Source of the DNA: Candidatus Fermentibacterota bacterium
GTDB taxonomy: Bacteria > JAFGKV01
Direction of reading: 5' to 3'
DNA: 34,761 nt
Assembly (NCBI GenBank): GCA_016928395.1
Contig: JAFGKV010000300.1
Coordinates: forward strand, 1-34,761
The notes under the pieces: model-generated
Databases searched by the model: none
What the model saw: only the letters and a program-made list of their open reading frames with translations
What the model was told of the DNA's origin: nothing
In this document: positions 22,116 to 31,748 of the stretch, in pieces
Layout: every line of letters begins with the position of its first letter
How positions within the stretch are numbered: position 1 is the stretch's first letter
Program-made: the position numbers and the translations under genes

Positions 22116-23495
22116 ATGATCAGGCCGGGCGGGAGCCGTCTGCCCCCGCTCGGCCTTGCCGTACTCTCGGCCATTCTGCTACGGGTCGCCATTGTCGCGG
22201 CAACAATGTCAGCCGAGCCGCTGATCGACATGGTCGAGTATCATGACCTGGCCGTATCCATGGTGGAAGGCCGGGGATACGCCACCGCCCAGGGGCCCAC
22301 GGCGTTTCGGGAGCCCCTGTATCCCGCGTTTCTCGCGACGGTCTTCCGGGTGGTCGGCACTCCCAGCGTTCTGGCGGCCCGGCTGGTGCAGGCCGGCCTC
22401 GGGGGGCTCGATGTGGCGCTTACCTATGCAGCAGCGGCCACACTGGGATGGAACGCTGCGGCCCTGCCCGCTGCATGGATCGTGGCCCTGTACCCTGACA
22501 GGATCCTCTATGCCACCTATCTCCACCGCGAAGCGCTGCTGGGACCCTTATGGCTCGTTCAGCTTGTGGCTTTCTCTTTTCTCTGGAGATCGAAGAGTCT
22601 GTGGCCAGCCGTCCTGGCGGGGGCGACCATAGCTGCGGGGGGCCTCTGCAATGCAGTACTCCTGGCGACTTCGGCGGTGTACTCGGCGGTATCGCTTGTC
22701 TCAAGGCATCTCCGCCGTCGGGTCTTGCAGGTAGCGGTGGCGTGGGGTGTCGCCATGGCCCTGGCCTCGCCCTGGGGTTATCGGAATTTGCGGGTGCTGG
22801 GTGCGTGGGTGTGGACCGACACCAAGGGTGGTAATGCCCTGTGGGAAGGCAACAATGAGGGCTGGCTTGAGGGAAACGCGGAAATGGCGATCCGCCAGGC
22901 CCAGTGGGACAGAATGGAGGGGATGTCTGAGGTGGAGGCAGACCGGTATGCTCGTGCCCAGGCGCTTCGCTTTATCCGCGCCCATCCCGATCAGGCGCTC
23001 TATCTCTGGTGGCGCAAGGCTTTGCAGTTCTGGCGATTGGAACTGATGCCCTTCTTCTACTACAAGCAGGGGTACTGGGGGCATCTCCCCGCCGGCGTGC
23101 TAGCGGCGGCGGCAACGATCACCTTGCCGGTTTTTCCCCTGATCGTGTTCGGAGCCGCAGCCGGCGCTGCCGCAACCTGGCGGCAGCAATCCACCCGAGT
23201 AGTCATGGCCCTCGTGGCCGGGCACTGGGCTGCATGCAGCGTGTTCATCGGCGGATTCCGCTACCACTATCCCATCGTGCCCGTTCTGGCGGCCCTGGCT
23301 GTGATCGGATGGCAGGCCCGAGAGCGTATCCGTGGATCAGCCCTGGCGGTCTGGGGCGTGCTGGCCCTGGCATTCGCCCTGAACTTCGTGGATCATGTCG
23401 TGGCCAACTGGGGCCAGGTTCGGGCGATGCTCGGCCGAGGCGGCAAGCTGGAGTACAGCGACACCCGGTCATGGATGAAGAAGGGCCTCTTCTGA
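22116..23495 (+). CDS. Polytopic GT-C-fold glycosyltransferase-like membrane protein (ArnT/PMT type)
   Basis: 459-residue protein with about ten hydrophobic segments. The N-terminal loop, with MVEYHDLAVSMVEGRGY then FREPLYPAFLA, matches family-39-type GT-C enzymes, in which an acidic residue in the first periplasmic loop is catalytic and a polyprenyl-phosphate sugar is the donor. A soluble stretch around residues 230-300 (EGNNEGWLEGN) lies between membrane blocks. It starts 17 bp after the oxidoreductase gene but is functionally unrelated to it and leads the envelope cluster. Acceptor (lipid A, protein or polysaccharide) is unknown. Confidence 0.7.
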   Translation: MIRPGGSRLPPLGLAVLSAILLRVAIVAATMSAEPLIDMVEYHDLAVSMVEGRGYATAQGPTAFREPLYPAFLATVFRVVGTPSVLAARLVQAGLGGLDVALTYAAAATLGWNAAALPAAWIVALYPDRILYATYLHREALLGPLWLVQLVAFSFLWRSKSLWPAVLAGATIAAGGLCNAVLLATSAVYSAVSLVSRHLRRRVLQVAVAWGVAMALASPWGYRNLRVLGAWVWTDTKGGNALWEGNNEGWLEGNAEMAIRQAQWDRMEGMSEVEADRYARAQALRFIRAHPDQALYLWWRKALQFWRLELMPFFYYKQGYWGHLPAGVLAAAATITLPVFPLIVFGAAAGAAATWRQQSTRVVMALVAGHWAACSVFIGGFRYHYPIVPVLAALAVIGWQARERIRGSALAVWGVLALAFALNFVDHVVANWGQVRAMLGRGGKLEYSDTRSWMKKGLF

Positions 23496-23513
23496 TGCGA
23501 CCGCGATTGGCAT

Positions 23514-25223
23514 ATGAGCCATCCCACTAGAGGAATCCCGAGCGCGGCCAGCTGTGCGGTCCTGCCAATGGGCATAGGCGCGGCCATGGGCGTGGGCGTG
23601 GCACGTCTGATCACGTCACTCTCACCTATCACTCGCGACCCATCGCACTACCGGGAGTATGCGGCTCTGAGAAGACTCTCGATGCTGGAATCGGTTCATC
23701 AATGGCAGTTGATCGCCGCGGGCGCCATGGGATGCCTTCTGGTTTGGCTGGGGCTTTCCCTCATCTTTCGGCACCAGGGACGCCGTCTTGGATGGGGCGC
23801 CACCGTGGGTTTGTGTGTGCCGGTCGCGACCGGAGCGGTTTTGCTGGGTGCGGATCCGCTTAGCGAAACCGGCCGGTCCATGGCAGTGGCGGCAGTCGGT
23901 CTGGCCGGGCCAGGCCAGATCATCGCCGGGTTCCTCCTCATGCTCTACCCCCTATGGCTGCGCAGTGCCTGGCGTCCCGGCAGGGGGTTTGTCTGGATCT
24001 GCAGCGTAGCTTTGGCCGTGACGAGCGGGCTGTGGATGGCTCTGGTGCAGGAAGCGACGGGAGATGAACCCTCGTATCTTTTGGCGATGCACTCCCTGGT
24101 GTATGATCATGACTTCGATGTGGCGAACAACCATGCGCGACAGGACTACCGTCATTTCTACCCGACCACGATCCATCACGGGCAACTGCTGCCAACCCTT
24201 CGAGGGGTTACCCTTCCCAAGCACAGCCTGGGCTTGCCGCTGCTGGGCGCAGCAGTCTACAAGCTGGGAGGACGCCTGGGTGTCAGCGTGCTCTGCTCTC
24301 TCATTACGGCCTCCTTTGCCGCCTGTGTCTACCACCTGATGAGGCGACGCGAGATCGCCGTGGCCCTCAGGTGTTGGAGCGTTGTGCTTCTCTGTGCCCC
24401 GCTCGCCCTGTATGCCGGGCAGATCTATCCGAATGCCGCCGCCGGTGTTCTCGTCGTCCTCGCTTTGCTCCTCGCACCCCGTCATGCCGTGGCGGCGGGT
24501 GGAGCTACTGGTCTGATCCCCTGGTTTCATCTGGGCACATTGCCACTGGCCATAGGTGTGTGCGTCGTGGGTCCCCGATCCCGCAAAGGGGCGCTGAGGT
24601 GTCTGGCGGGGGCGCTTCCGTTCTGGGGCGCTCTTGCGGCGATGCACCTCTATTTTTGGGCACGGCTGTTGCCGCCGGCGGGCGCCTACGGGCAGTTCTC
24701 GCCGGCAATGATTCCGGCCGCATTGCCGGGGCTCTTTCTGGATCAGGAGTCGGGTCTGCTGTGGGTGGCCCCTGTGTGGCTGCTCATGCTGATGGGAGTC
24801 GTGGCTCGTCCCCGGGCGATGGTCCGTTCGGAAGGGATCCTCTTGCTGGGATGGCTTCTGTACATATCCACGTTCAACTGGTGGTATGGCGGCTGGTCGC
24901 CCACAGGGCGTTTTCTTCTGCCGGTCTTGGGGCTGATGGCGCTGCGGCTGGGGGAGGGCCTGGAGTACGCGGTTTCTTGGGGGCGCCGGTTGTGGTTGGC
25001 CGGCGGTATGGTTACCATGGTGCTGGTTTCGTTTCCGCTATTTCGGTTCAATGCCCGAGACGGCACCCACGCGGTGCTCGATGCCCTGGGCTCTCCAGGG
25101 AACACGCTGGCTTCCCTACTGCCCAGCCTCGTAACGTTTCGACCCTGGGTGTGGACCGTCTGGGCTTTCGCGCTCATGTTTCTCCTCCTACTGACATGGC
25201 ATCGCGGGCGACAGGCTGTCTAG
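23514..25223 (+). CDS. Large polytopic membrane protein, probable GT-C-fold glycosyltransferase
   Basis: 569-residue protein with about twelve hydrophobic segments. After roughly 180 residues it has GDEPSYLLAMHSLVYDHDFD, which resembles the acidic first-loop motif of GT-C transferases, preceded by an extra N-terminal membrane block of about four helices not usual in the family. STFNWWYGGWSPTGRF near residue 455 is a short loop of the kind seen in membrane transferases of unknown function. No other family name is supported. ATG 23514 begins 19 bp after the previous gene; the 3' end overlaps the SGNH gene by 28 bp, so the three genes are coupled. Confidence 0.62.
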   Translation: MSHPTRGIPSAASCAVLPMGIGAAMGVGVARLITSLSPITRDPSHYREYAALRRLSMLESVHQWQLIAAGAMGCLLVWLGLSLIFRHQGRRLGWGATVGLCVPVATGAVLLGADPLSETGRSMAVAAVGLAGPGQIIAGFLLMLYPLWLRSAWRPGRGFVWICSVALAVTSGLWMALVQEATGDEPSYLLAMHSLVYDHDFDVANNHARQDYRHFYPTTIHHGQLLPTLRGVTLPKHSLGLPLLGAAVYKLGGRLGVSVLCSLITASFAACVYHLMRRREIAVALRCWSVVLLCAPLALYAGQIYPNAAAGVLVVLALLLAPRHAVAAGGATGLIPWFHLGTLPLAIGVCVVGPRSRKGALRCLAGALPFWGALAAMHLYFWARLLPPAGAYGQFSPAMIPAALPGLFLDQESGLLWVAPVWLLMLMGVVARPRAMVRSEGILLLGWLLYISTFNWWYGGWSPTGRFLLPVLGLMALRLGEGLEYAVSWGRRLWLAGGMVTMVLVSFPLFRFNARDGTHAVLDALGSPGNTLASLLPSLVTFRPWVWTVWAFALMFLLLLTWHRGRQAV

Positions 25224-26335
25224 TGTTGGCTGCCGCCGGGCTCGCGCTGGTTGCGGCGGAGCTGGCCGTGCGGGCGGTATCGCCCCAGGCCGTCGGGAGA
25301 GCGCCCGCCATGTATGCCGCGGACAGCGTGTTGATTCATCGGCTCCAACCCATGTTCCAGGGACCGCTGCGATCCGGCGAATATGCGACCAGTGTCACCA
25401 TCAATGATCGCGGATTTCGGGGCGGGCCGTGGCGCCTGGATATGTCGAGGCGGGTCCTTGTGCTGGGTGACTCGTTCACCTTCGGGTACGGGGTGGAAGA
25501 GAGTGAGGCATACCCGGCCGTTCTGGAGCGCCTTAGTGCGCATGAGGGATGCCCGACAGCGGTGTACAATGCCGGCGTTCCCGGGTACGGCACTCTCCAG
25601 GAGAGGGGCATTGCTCCGGGCTTGTTGGCGATGGTGAGACCCCAGATTGTGGTCTTAGGCTTCACCGTGGGCTCGGATCTCTCCGACAACTTGGAGCAGG
25701 GTGTGCGGCCCGAGGCCGGCTACGAGGTTCGTGACGGGTTTCTCGTCCAGAAGGGCACTCCGGGGGGCACATCGTTGCCACTGAAGGCATGGATGCAGGA
25801 GCGGAGTCACCTGTACGTGCTGCTGCAGCGGGCGCGGATCCGCCTGGCCATGCGCGGCGCCCGCGGAGTGCGCAGCACACGCCCATGCGAGCATTTTCTG
25901 GCGGTGGCGCCATGCGGCGATATGGCCGTCGCCTGGGATTTGACAGCCACGGCCCTACGAGACATCGGCGATCTCTGCCACGACTCGGGCGCGCAGCTTA
26001 TCGTGCTGCTCATTCCCCACCCCGTGCAGGTGGATAGTGCGTTGTGGCGCAGTGAACTCGCAGCGTTCGAAGACCCCCAGGCTCTAGGCAGGTTTGTCGT
26101 GCAGGAACGCATAATGGCGCTGTGTGACGAATTGGGAGTGAGCTGCATGGATCCTCTTCCGGCGTTTCGCGGGCGGGCGAGCACGCTGTTCTTTCGGCTT
26201 GATAGGCATCTCACGGCCGATGGGCATGCAGTGCTCGCCAACACGTTTTTCCCCTCGATTCTTACACTACTCCGGGCTTCGCCACACGAAAGTGTTGACA
26301 CAGCTGGTCTGTCCGACGCTAACTGTATGCAATAA
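25196..26335 (+). CDS. SGNH/GDSL-family hydrolase or acyltransferase, membrane-anchored
   Basis: 379 residues. An N-terminal hydrophobic anchor (about 6-28) puts the domain outside the membrane. SGNH blocks: GDSF (91-94, nucleophile S93), NAGVPGYGT (block with the oxyanion glycine and asparagine), and DRHLTADGH (D336, H338) for the catalytic acid and base. These enzymes hydrolyse or transfer O-acyl groups on polysaccharides or lipids. ATG 25196 is inside the end of the preceding gene (28-bp overlap). Together with two GT-C-like proteins this suggests building and acyl decoration of an envelope glycan. The substrate is unknown. Confidence 0.78.
   Translation: MASRATGCLVLAAAGLALVAAELAVRAVSPQAVGRAPAMYAADSVLIHRLQPMFQGPLRSGEYATSVTINDRGFRGGPWRLDMSRRVLVLGDSFTFGYGVEESEAYPAVLERLSAHEGCPTAVYNAGVPGYGTLQERGIAPGLLAMVRPQIVVLGFTVGSDLSDNLEQGVRPEAGYEVRDGFLVQKGTPGGTSLPLKAWMQERSHLYVLLQRARIRLAMRGARGVRSTRPCEHFLAVAPCGDMAVAWDLTATALRDIGDLCHDSGAQLIVLLIPHPVQVDSALWRSELAAFEDPQALGRFVVQERIMALCDELGVSCMDPLPAFRGRASTLFFRLDRHLTADGHAVLANTFFPSILTLLRASPHESVDTAGLSDANCMQ
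26295..26324 (+). promoter_or_regulatory. Possible promoter for the LysM transglycosylase gene
   Basis: A consensus -35 TTGACA (26295-26300) is followed after 18 bp by CTAACT (26319-26324), a weak -10. It sits inside the end of the SGNH gene and would start a short leader before ATG 26356. Confidence 0.3.
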
Positions 26336-26355
26336 GAACTTAATCCGGAGGTGTC

Positions 26356-28707
26356 ATGTTCCGAGTGCTCATCGCCTGCTGTGCAGGAGCGGCCGTTTTG
26401 TTGAGTTGTGGCCATGTCGGCATGTATGGCGGGCAGAATGCTGCCATTGCCGAGGCTGAACTTGACGCGGCGGAAGCACAGCTTGCCCTGGCCCGCGAGC
26501 TGGTTGCTGCAGGCGCTCCCGCAGGCGCGGCATCGGCCTATCGGACGGCGCTGGAGCTTATCGCGGCGGAAGAACTGCCTGAGAAGCTCCAAGGTCGTGC
26601 CGAAGAACTGGCCGAGGCAATTCTCGATGAGTACCATCTGCTCTTGTCGACAATGCCATCGCTGCCTGGCGAGACGCCCGCGTGGGCGGTTATGGCCGAG
26701 ATGGACAGCGCTGCGGTGGATGCAGGCACCTTCGCTCCGCTGGGCGACGGTAGAGCCTATGACATGCCCGTGATCATGAACGACAAGGTTGCCAGGGTCA
26801 TCAGCTATTTTTCCAACAAGGGTAGAAAGCCTCTCACCGTGTGGCTTGAACGGATGGGTATGTATGAAGCCATCATCCGTCCCATCCTTCGTGAACACGG
26901 CCTACCGCAAGACCTGATCTATCTGGCGATGATCGAGAGCGGCTTCAACACCCGGGCCCAGAGCTATGCCCGGGCGGTTGGGCCATGGCAGTTTATCGCG
27001 GGTACCGCGCGGCGGCATGATCTTCGGATTACTCCATGGGTGGACGAACGCCGCGACATCGTGAAATCAACCCATGCGGCATGCCGCTACCTAAAGGCGC
27101 TTTACGAGCAGTTCGGATCATGGGAACTGGCCATGGCAGGCTACAACTGCGGTGAAGGCAAGGTCGAACGGCATGTGAAGCAGTACAAGACCGACGACTA
27201 CTGGAAGCTCCACAGGCTGCCGCGACAGACGAGAGACTATGTGCCGACCTTCATGGGCGCCATGATTATTGCCAAGTCGCCAGGGCAATATGGGTTTTCC
27301 GTCGAACCACTTCCCCTCATGGAGTGGGACGATGTCGAACTGGAGGAATGCACCACCTTGGATGTGGCGGCCCGGTGTGCGGGGACGACGATGGAGGAGA
27401 TGGAGCTTCTGAACGCCGAGTTGCGCCGGGGTTGCACGCCTCCGGATGAGCGGTATGTCCTTCGAGTCCCCAAGGGCAGCGCTGAGCGCTTCAGGGACGA
27501 GTATGCCAAGATACCCGACGAGGAGAAGGCAACCTGGGCCCATCATCGCGTGGTGCGGGGCGAGACCCTTTCACGCATCGCCAGACGGTATGGGACCACC
27601 GTGGACGCCATCAAAGATCTGAACGGACTTCGCAGCACCCACATGATTCGTGAGGGCGCGGAGTTGGTAATCCCCATTCCCCGGGGTGCCGGTGCCGCCC
27701 GGGTCGCCAGTGTGCCGTTCTACCAGCACGGGGACGAGACGACCTACCGCGTCCGCAGAGGAGACACCCTCGGCAGGATAGCCTCGAGATACGGAACCAC
27801 GGTCACACAAATCTGCCGATGGAATGGGCTGACCACGGATTCCGTCATCTATCCCGGCCAGACTGTCCGCCTGTGGCCTTCCGAGGCTGTACCGGCGACA
27901 GAGACCACATCCACGACGCCGTCGGCGCCCCAGACGGGTATGGGCTATGTGGTGAAGCGAGGAGAGACATTGGGCGGGATTGCGCAGCGGCATGGTGTGT
28001 CAATCAATACCCTTCGAGAAGCCAACGGGATTCGGGGGAGCAGGATCTACACCGGCCAGACGCTGCGGATTCCTGGCGTTGAGTCTCCCGCTCCTGACAG
28101 CCCCGAACCCGTGCTGGCCGAGGCGCCGTCTCCACAACTGAATCATGGCGGGCCCTCGGTTTCTGCGCCTGTCGCGTCGTCCAGAGGCGAGGACGGGACG
28201 GGCAAAGTTACCTACACCGTGAAGACGGGCGACAGTCTGGATCGAATCGCCCGGCAGCATGGGACCTCCGTGGAAGCGCTTCGGCAGGCCAATGCCATAA
28301 AGGGAAGCCGGATTTATGCGGGCCAGGTCGTCCTCATACCGGTTGGGGGCGCGGTTGCGGCCCAGCCCGCGGCGTCGTACGTGGTGCGTCGTGGCGATTC
28401 GCTGGCGCGGATCGCCACGAAGTTCGGTGTGACGGTGGATGCCCTCCGGCGCTCCAATGCCCTCCGCGGAACCGTGATTCACCCAGGACAGAAGCTCACC
28501 ATTCCCGCCACCCGTCCGGCTTCAGGCGATCTCATCTACACCGTGCGCCGGGGGGACTCTCTCTCTGCTATCGCGCGGCGATTCGGAGTGACCAGCGGCG
28601 ATATTGCCCAATGGAACGGCATCGCGTCCAACGCCGTCATCTATCCAGGAACCACACTCACCATCCGTGCCTCGCGGGACGCTTCCACCCCGGCCCTGGG
28701 GGGCTGA
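26356..28707 (+). CDS. mltD: MltD-like membrane-bound lytic transglycosylase lipoprotein with six LysM repeats
   Basis: 783 residues. Signal peptide with lipobox LLSC (lipidated C18). Then an alpha-helical linker (about 28-100), an SLT-type transglycosylase domain (about 150-290) with catalytic E194 in YLAMIESGFN followed by AVGPWQFI and AMAGYNCGEG, and six LysM modules starting near 396, 463, 530, 619, 674 and 727, each with the (V/E)RRGDTL-type opening and an (I/V)xxGQxLxIP-like end. The enzyme cleaves peptidoglycan with 1,6-anhydro product formation from the outer or inner membrane. MltD proteins usually have two or three LysM modules, so six is high. ATG 26356 has an excellent GGAGGT seven bases upstream, 20 bp after the SGNH gene. 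Confidence 0.9.
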   Translation: MFRVLIACCAGAAVLLSCGHVGMYGGQNAAIAEAELDAAEAQLALARELVAAGAPAGAASAYRTALELIAAEELPEKLQGRAEELAEAILDEYHLLLSTMPSLPGETPAWAVMAEMDSAAVDAGTFAPLGDGRAYDMPVIMNDKVARVISYFSNKGRKPLTVWLERMGMYEAIIRPILREHGLPQDLIYLAMIESGFNTRAQSYARAVGPWQFIAGTARRHDLRITPWVDERRDIVKSTHAACRYLKALYEQFGSWELAMAGYNCGEGKVERHVKQYKTDDYWKLHRLPRQTRDYVPTFMGAMIIAKSPGQYGFSVEPLPLMEWDDVELEECTTLDVAARCAGTTMEEMELLNAELRRGCTPPDERYVLRVPKGSAERFRDEYAKIPDEEKATWAHHRVVRGETLSRIARRYGTTVDAIKDLNGLRSTHMIREGAELVIPIPRGAGAARVASVPFYQHGDETTYRVRRGDTLGRIASRYGTTVTQICRWNGLTTDSVIYPGQTVRLWPSEAVPATETTSTTPSAPQTGMGYVVKRGETLGGIAQRHGVSINTLREANGIRGSRIYTGQTLRIPGVESPAPDSPEPVLAEAPSPQLNHGGPSVSAPVASSRGEDGTGKVTYTVKTGDSLDRIARQHGTSVEALRQANAIKGSRIYAGQVVLIPVGGAVAAQPAASYVVRRGDSLARIATKFGVTVDALRRSNALRGTVIHPGQKLTIPATRPASGDLIYTVRRGDSLSAIARRFGVTSGDIAQWNGIASNAVIYPGTTLTIRASRDASTPALGG

Positions 28708-28710
28708 GCA

Positions 28711-28732
28711 TGGCCGGCGTTCCCGGCCGGCC
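28711..28732 (+). promoter_or_regulatory. GC-rich hairpin between the transglycosylase and dacB
   Basis: GGCCGG (28712-28717) can pair with either of two CCGGCC copies (28723-28728 or 28727-28732). It begins four bases after the stop codon at 28705-28707 and ends 24 bp before ATG 28757. There is no T-run, so it may separate expression of the two genes only partly. Confidence 0.35.
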
Positions 28733-28756
28733 TTGGGCGGCGTCGTGGAAGTCCTG

Positions 28757-30229
28757 ATGAAGGGTCTTCTCTTGCGTGGCATGTTCCGTCGCCCGCTACG
28801 CCTGGCCACGGCCGGGGCCGTCTTGGCTGCCTTGGCGTGTGCCGGCGCGTGGCCGCGCGGCCGTTCCCACGATGGAGAGTGGCTGCGCCGGCAGGCGGAG
28901 CTCGCCATGGAGCCACTGGTGTCCCAAGGGGCAAGCTGGGGCGCCGTGGTAGTCGAGGAAACGGGGGCGGTGATAATGCGGCACAATGCCGCCGCGCTCT
29001 TTGTTCCCGCCTCCAACCTCAAGGTGGTCACCACCGCATGTGCCCTGGAAAGGTTGGGGCCAGAGCACTGCTTTCTGACCCTTCTGGCGCTAGAAGGAGC
29101 AGTCCGTGGTGACACAGCCTTCGCCGACCTCGTCATCATAGGCGGGGGAGACCCGTCGTTCGCCAGCCGGTACACCGACGGTGGCGTGCTGACGGCCTGG
29201 TGCGACAGTGTTCGGGCGCGGGGCATACGGGTCATCACCGGAGGGGTGTTGGGATGCGCCGACTATTTGCCCCAGGGGACTCCCGGGGTCGGATGGGCGT
29301 GGGATGACCTGGCCTTCGCCTTTTCCGCGCCGACCTCCGGTCTTTGTTTCCGCGACAATGCCGCTGATGTTTCACTCATGCCGACAAGGCCGGGAAATCC
29401 CGTACAGATGACGGTGGAGCCCGTCGGCGCAGCGGGGGATATCTCCTGCACCGCCATCACCGGCGAAGCGGGCGTCGTGAGGTCGCTTCGCCTGCGGTGG
29501 CCGCCGGGGGCCAGGGGTACCGTTCTCTCCGGTGTACTTCCGTGCGATGAACGAGCAGCGATGTTCTCGGTGGCGAGCGCGGAGCCCGCGCGGCTCGCTG
29601 CGGAAGGACTGCGGCGTGTGCTGGAGGCCGGAGGCATCACGGTGCTGGGCGATGCCCGGGCGGGATGCAAAGTCGCGAGGGTCCACCTTGCCTCCCACGT
29701 CTCACCTCCGCTGAGGGAGATCGTCAGCGTGGTCAACCGCATGAGCCAGAATACGTGGGCCGAGCAGCTTCTGCGCATTCTGGGACGGGAGTCCGGCGAC
29801 GGTAGTGTCGAGGCCGGGATCGCAGTCGTCGAGGAGACGCTGGACGGTCTGGGTGTCAGCCGTTCAGGCATGCGCGTGGTCGACGGCAGCGGTCTCTCCC
29901 GGCTTAACTTGGTCTCGCCGTCATTTATGGTGGGATTACTGCTTCGGGCCGGTGAGCGGGCCTGGGGCGAGGACCTGCGGAAGAGCCTTGCCGTTGCGGG
30001 TCAGAGCGGTACTCTAGAGGATCGCATGATCGGGAGCGTTGCCGAGGGCCGAGTCTTGGCCAAAACAGGAACGATGCAGGGATGCCGGAGCCTCTCCGGG
30101 TATGCGACCACGGTGGGCGGCGACGAACTCGTATTCTCCCTCATGGTGAACGGGTATCCCGGCCCTGGGGCCGTCATCGACCGCGCCCTGGATCGTTTCT
30201 GCAGCCTCCTGGTCATGTGTGATCCCTGA
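28757..30229 (+). CDS. dacB: D-alanyl-D-alanine carboxypeptidase / endopeptidase, PBP4 (DacB) family
   Basis: 490 residues. An N-terminal signal segment (about 10-30) exports it. Penicillin-binding motifs are S86-x-x-K89 (in PASNLK), S330-x-N332 (SQN) and K436-T-G438 (KTGT), with a long insertion between the first two, as in PBP4-type enzymes. It trims or cuts peptide crosslinks in peptidoglycan and fits next to the lytic transglycosylase upstream. ATG 28757 has GGAAG about six bases upstream; GTG 28745 is an alternative. All catalytic motifs are intact. The length fits the family (about 480). Confidence 0.9.
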   Translation: MKGLLLRGMFRRPLRLATAGAVLAALACAGAWPRGRSHDGEWLRRQAELAMEPLVSQGASWGAVVVEETGAVIMRHNAAALFVPASNLKVVTTACALERLGPEHCFLTLLALEGAVRGDTAFADLVIIGGGDPSFASRYTDGGVLTAWCDSVRARGIRVITGGVLGCADYLPQGTPGVGWAWDDLAFAFSAPTSGLCFRDNAADVSLMPTRPGNPVQMTVEPVGAAGDISCTAITGEAGVVRSLRLRWPPGARGTVLSGVLPCDERAAMFSVASAEPARLAAEGLRRVLEAGGITVLGDARAGCKVARVHLASHVSPPLREIVSVVNRMSQNTWAEQLLRILGRESGDGSVEAGIAVVEETLDGLGVSRSGMRVVDGSGLSRLNLVSPSFMVGLLLRAGERAWGEDLRKSLAVAGQSGTLEDRMIGSVAEGRVLAKTGTMQGCRSLSGYATTVGGDELVFSLMVNGYPGPGAVIDRALDRFCSLLVMCDP

Positions 30230-30360
30230 GGACCGGCCACGCGCGGGTCAGGATTGGCATCGCGGTGGATATGAGTGCCGATAGGCGACCCGTGGATTCG
30301 ACTACGATATCGAACAGCGGCAACCACAGAGGCAGGGCTCAGGCTGTTCTGTCGGGAGAA

Positions 30361-30379
30361 GTGTGACACTGCATCACAC
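30361..30379. terminator. Hairpin between the convergent dacB and hisS genes
   Basis: Perfect 6-bp stem GTGTGA/TCACAC with a seven-base loop, directly after the hisS stop on the minus strand and about 130 bp after the dacB stop on the plus strand. T-runs are poor on both strands, so terminator function is tentative. Confidence 0.3.
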
Positions 30380-30380
30380 A

Positions 30381-31748
30381 TCACTGTGCACGCAGGTGCA
30401 CAACGGCCTCCTCGAGAGTGAGTTCCTGCTGGGTTCGCGTGCGCAGGTCGCGGAGCGCAACGATGCCGCGGGCGCGCTCGTCCTCGCCTTGGATCAGTAG
30501 GTACGGGATTTCCCTCTGCGCGGCATAGGCGATCTGATGCCGGAACGAGAAACCCTCACCCATGTACAGTTCCGAAGGGATACCGGCACACCTCAGAAGC
30601 GATGCCAGGCCGTACATGCGCGGTCGCTCTTCAGGGTTCAACACTGCCACCACCACCCGGCACACGGATCCGGACGCCGGGAACGCCTGCAAGGTCTGGA
30701 GCACCACTAGGAGGCGGTCGACCCCCATAGAGACTCCAGTGGCGGGAATGCTGCGTCCGAGGAAGTGGCCTATGAGCCCGTCATAGCGGCCTCCACCCAT
30801 GACCGAGCCGAAGCCCTCCTGCCCGATGACAACGGTTTCGAATACGGGGCCGGTGTAGTAATCAAGCCCACGGGCCAGCGAAGGCATGACCCTGACGTAG
30901 TCGGGGTGAGGGAGCGCCGCGCTGGACAGATACTCTAGGATTGAGGAAATCTCCCGAAGCCCCCGCGCCGTTTCGTCGGGACCGTGGAGCAACCTTGAGG
31001 CCTCTTCCATCACCCTGTCGGACGTACCGGAGATGGTCAGGATGCGCTCCACGAGTTCGATCTTCCCCGCCGCGAGTCCAAGCCCGCCTTCAGAGGGAGG
31101 CGCTCCTATCAGAGCCAGCAGCTTCTCAGTTCCGATCTTGTCGTGCTTATCCAACACGCGGAAGAACTCCAGTTGAGCCTCCGGCGCACCCAGGCCCAGA
31201 ACGCGGGCCACGCCTGCCAGCAGGCTTCGTGAGGAAATCCGTATCTCGAAGCCGGGAACACCCAAGGCATCAAGGCTCCGGTAGATGACCTCCACGATTT
31301 CCGCATCGGCGACGGGATCGCTGATTCCTACGGTATCAACGTCGAACTGCAGGAACTGACGGAACCTGCCCCGCTGGGGCCTCTCGCCGCGCCACACGTA
31401 GCCCGACTGGTAGCGTTTGAACGGCATGGGAAGCCGGTCAATGTTGTGGGCCAGATAACGGGCGAGAGACGCCGTTAGTTCGAAGCGCAACGCCAACGCC
31501 GATTCGGGTGTGGGCATCTCGTCCCTGCAGAGCCGGTAGATCTGTTTCTCACCGCCCTCGCCGTGACCCGACACAAGGATCTGGTAGTACTCCACGCAGG
31601 AGGTGTCCAACGGGACGAAACCGTGGGACTCGTAGACCTTGCAGACCGTCTCGATCATCCTCTTCTGGGCTGCAGCCTCCTCAGGGCTGAGGTCTCTGAA
31701 TCCCGAAGGCAGCCGCGGCTCAATGCGTCGTTCAGTACTCTGGATCAT
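30381..31748 (-). CDS. hisS: Histidyl-tRNA synthetase
   Basis: 455-residue class II aminoacyl-tRNA synthetase. Recognised in order: GFRDLSPEEA, motif 2 with GYVWRGERPQRGRFRQFLQFD, the histidine-specific RGLDYYTG, GGGRYDGL and motif 3 near ATGVSMGVDRLL, then the anticodon-binding domain from about residue 355. It charges tRNA-His. Minus-strand ATG at 31748 with GGAGGGAG about eight bases upstream. It follows mgtE by 177 bp on the same strand; a weak hairpin lies between them. Length is in the normal range. Confidence 0.95.
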   Translation of the reverse strand: MIQSTERRIEPRLPSGFRDLSPEEAAAQKRMIETVCKVYESHGFVPLDTSCVEYYQILVSGHGEGGEKQIYRLCRDEMPTPESALALRFELTASLARYLAHNIDRLPMPFKRYQSGYVWRGERPQRGRFRQFLQFDVDTVGISDPVADAEIVEVIYRSLDALGVPGFEIRISSRSLLAGVARVLGLGAPEAQLEFFRVLDKHDKIGTEKLLALIGAPPSEGGLGLAAGKIELVERILTISGTSDRVMEEASRLLHGPDETARGLREISSILEYLSSAALPHPDYVRVMPSLARGLDYYTGPVFETVVIGQEGFGSVMGGGRYDGLIGHFLGRSIPATGVSMGVDRLLVVLQTLQAFPASGSVCRVVVAVLNPEERPRMYGLASLLRCAGIPSELYMGEGFSFRHQIAYAAQREIPYLLIQGEDERARGIVALRDLRTRTQQELTLEEAVVHLRAQ

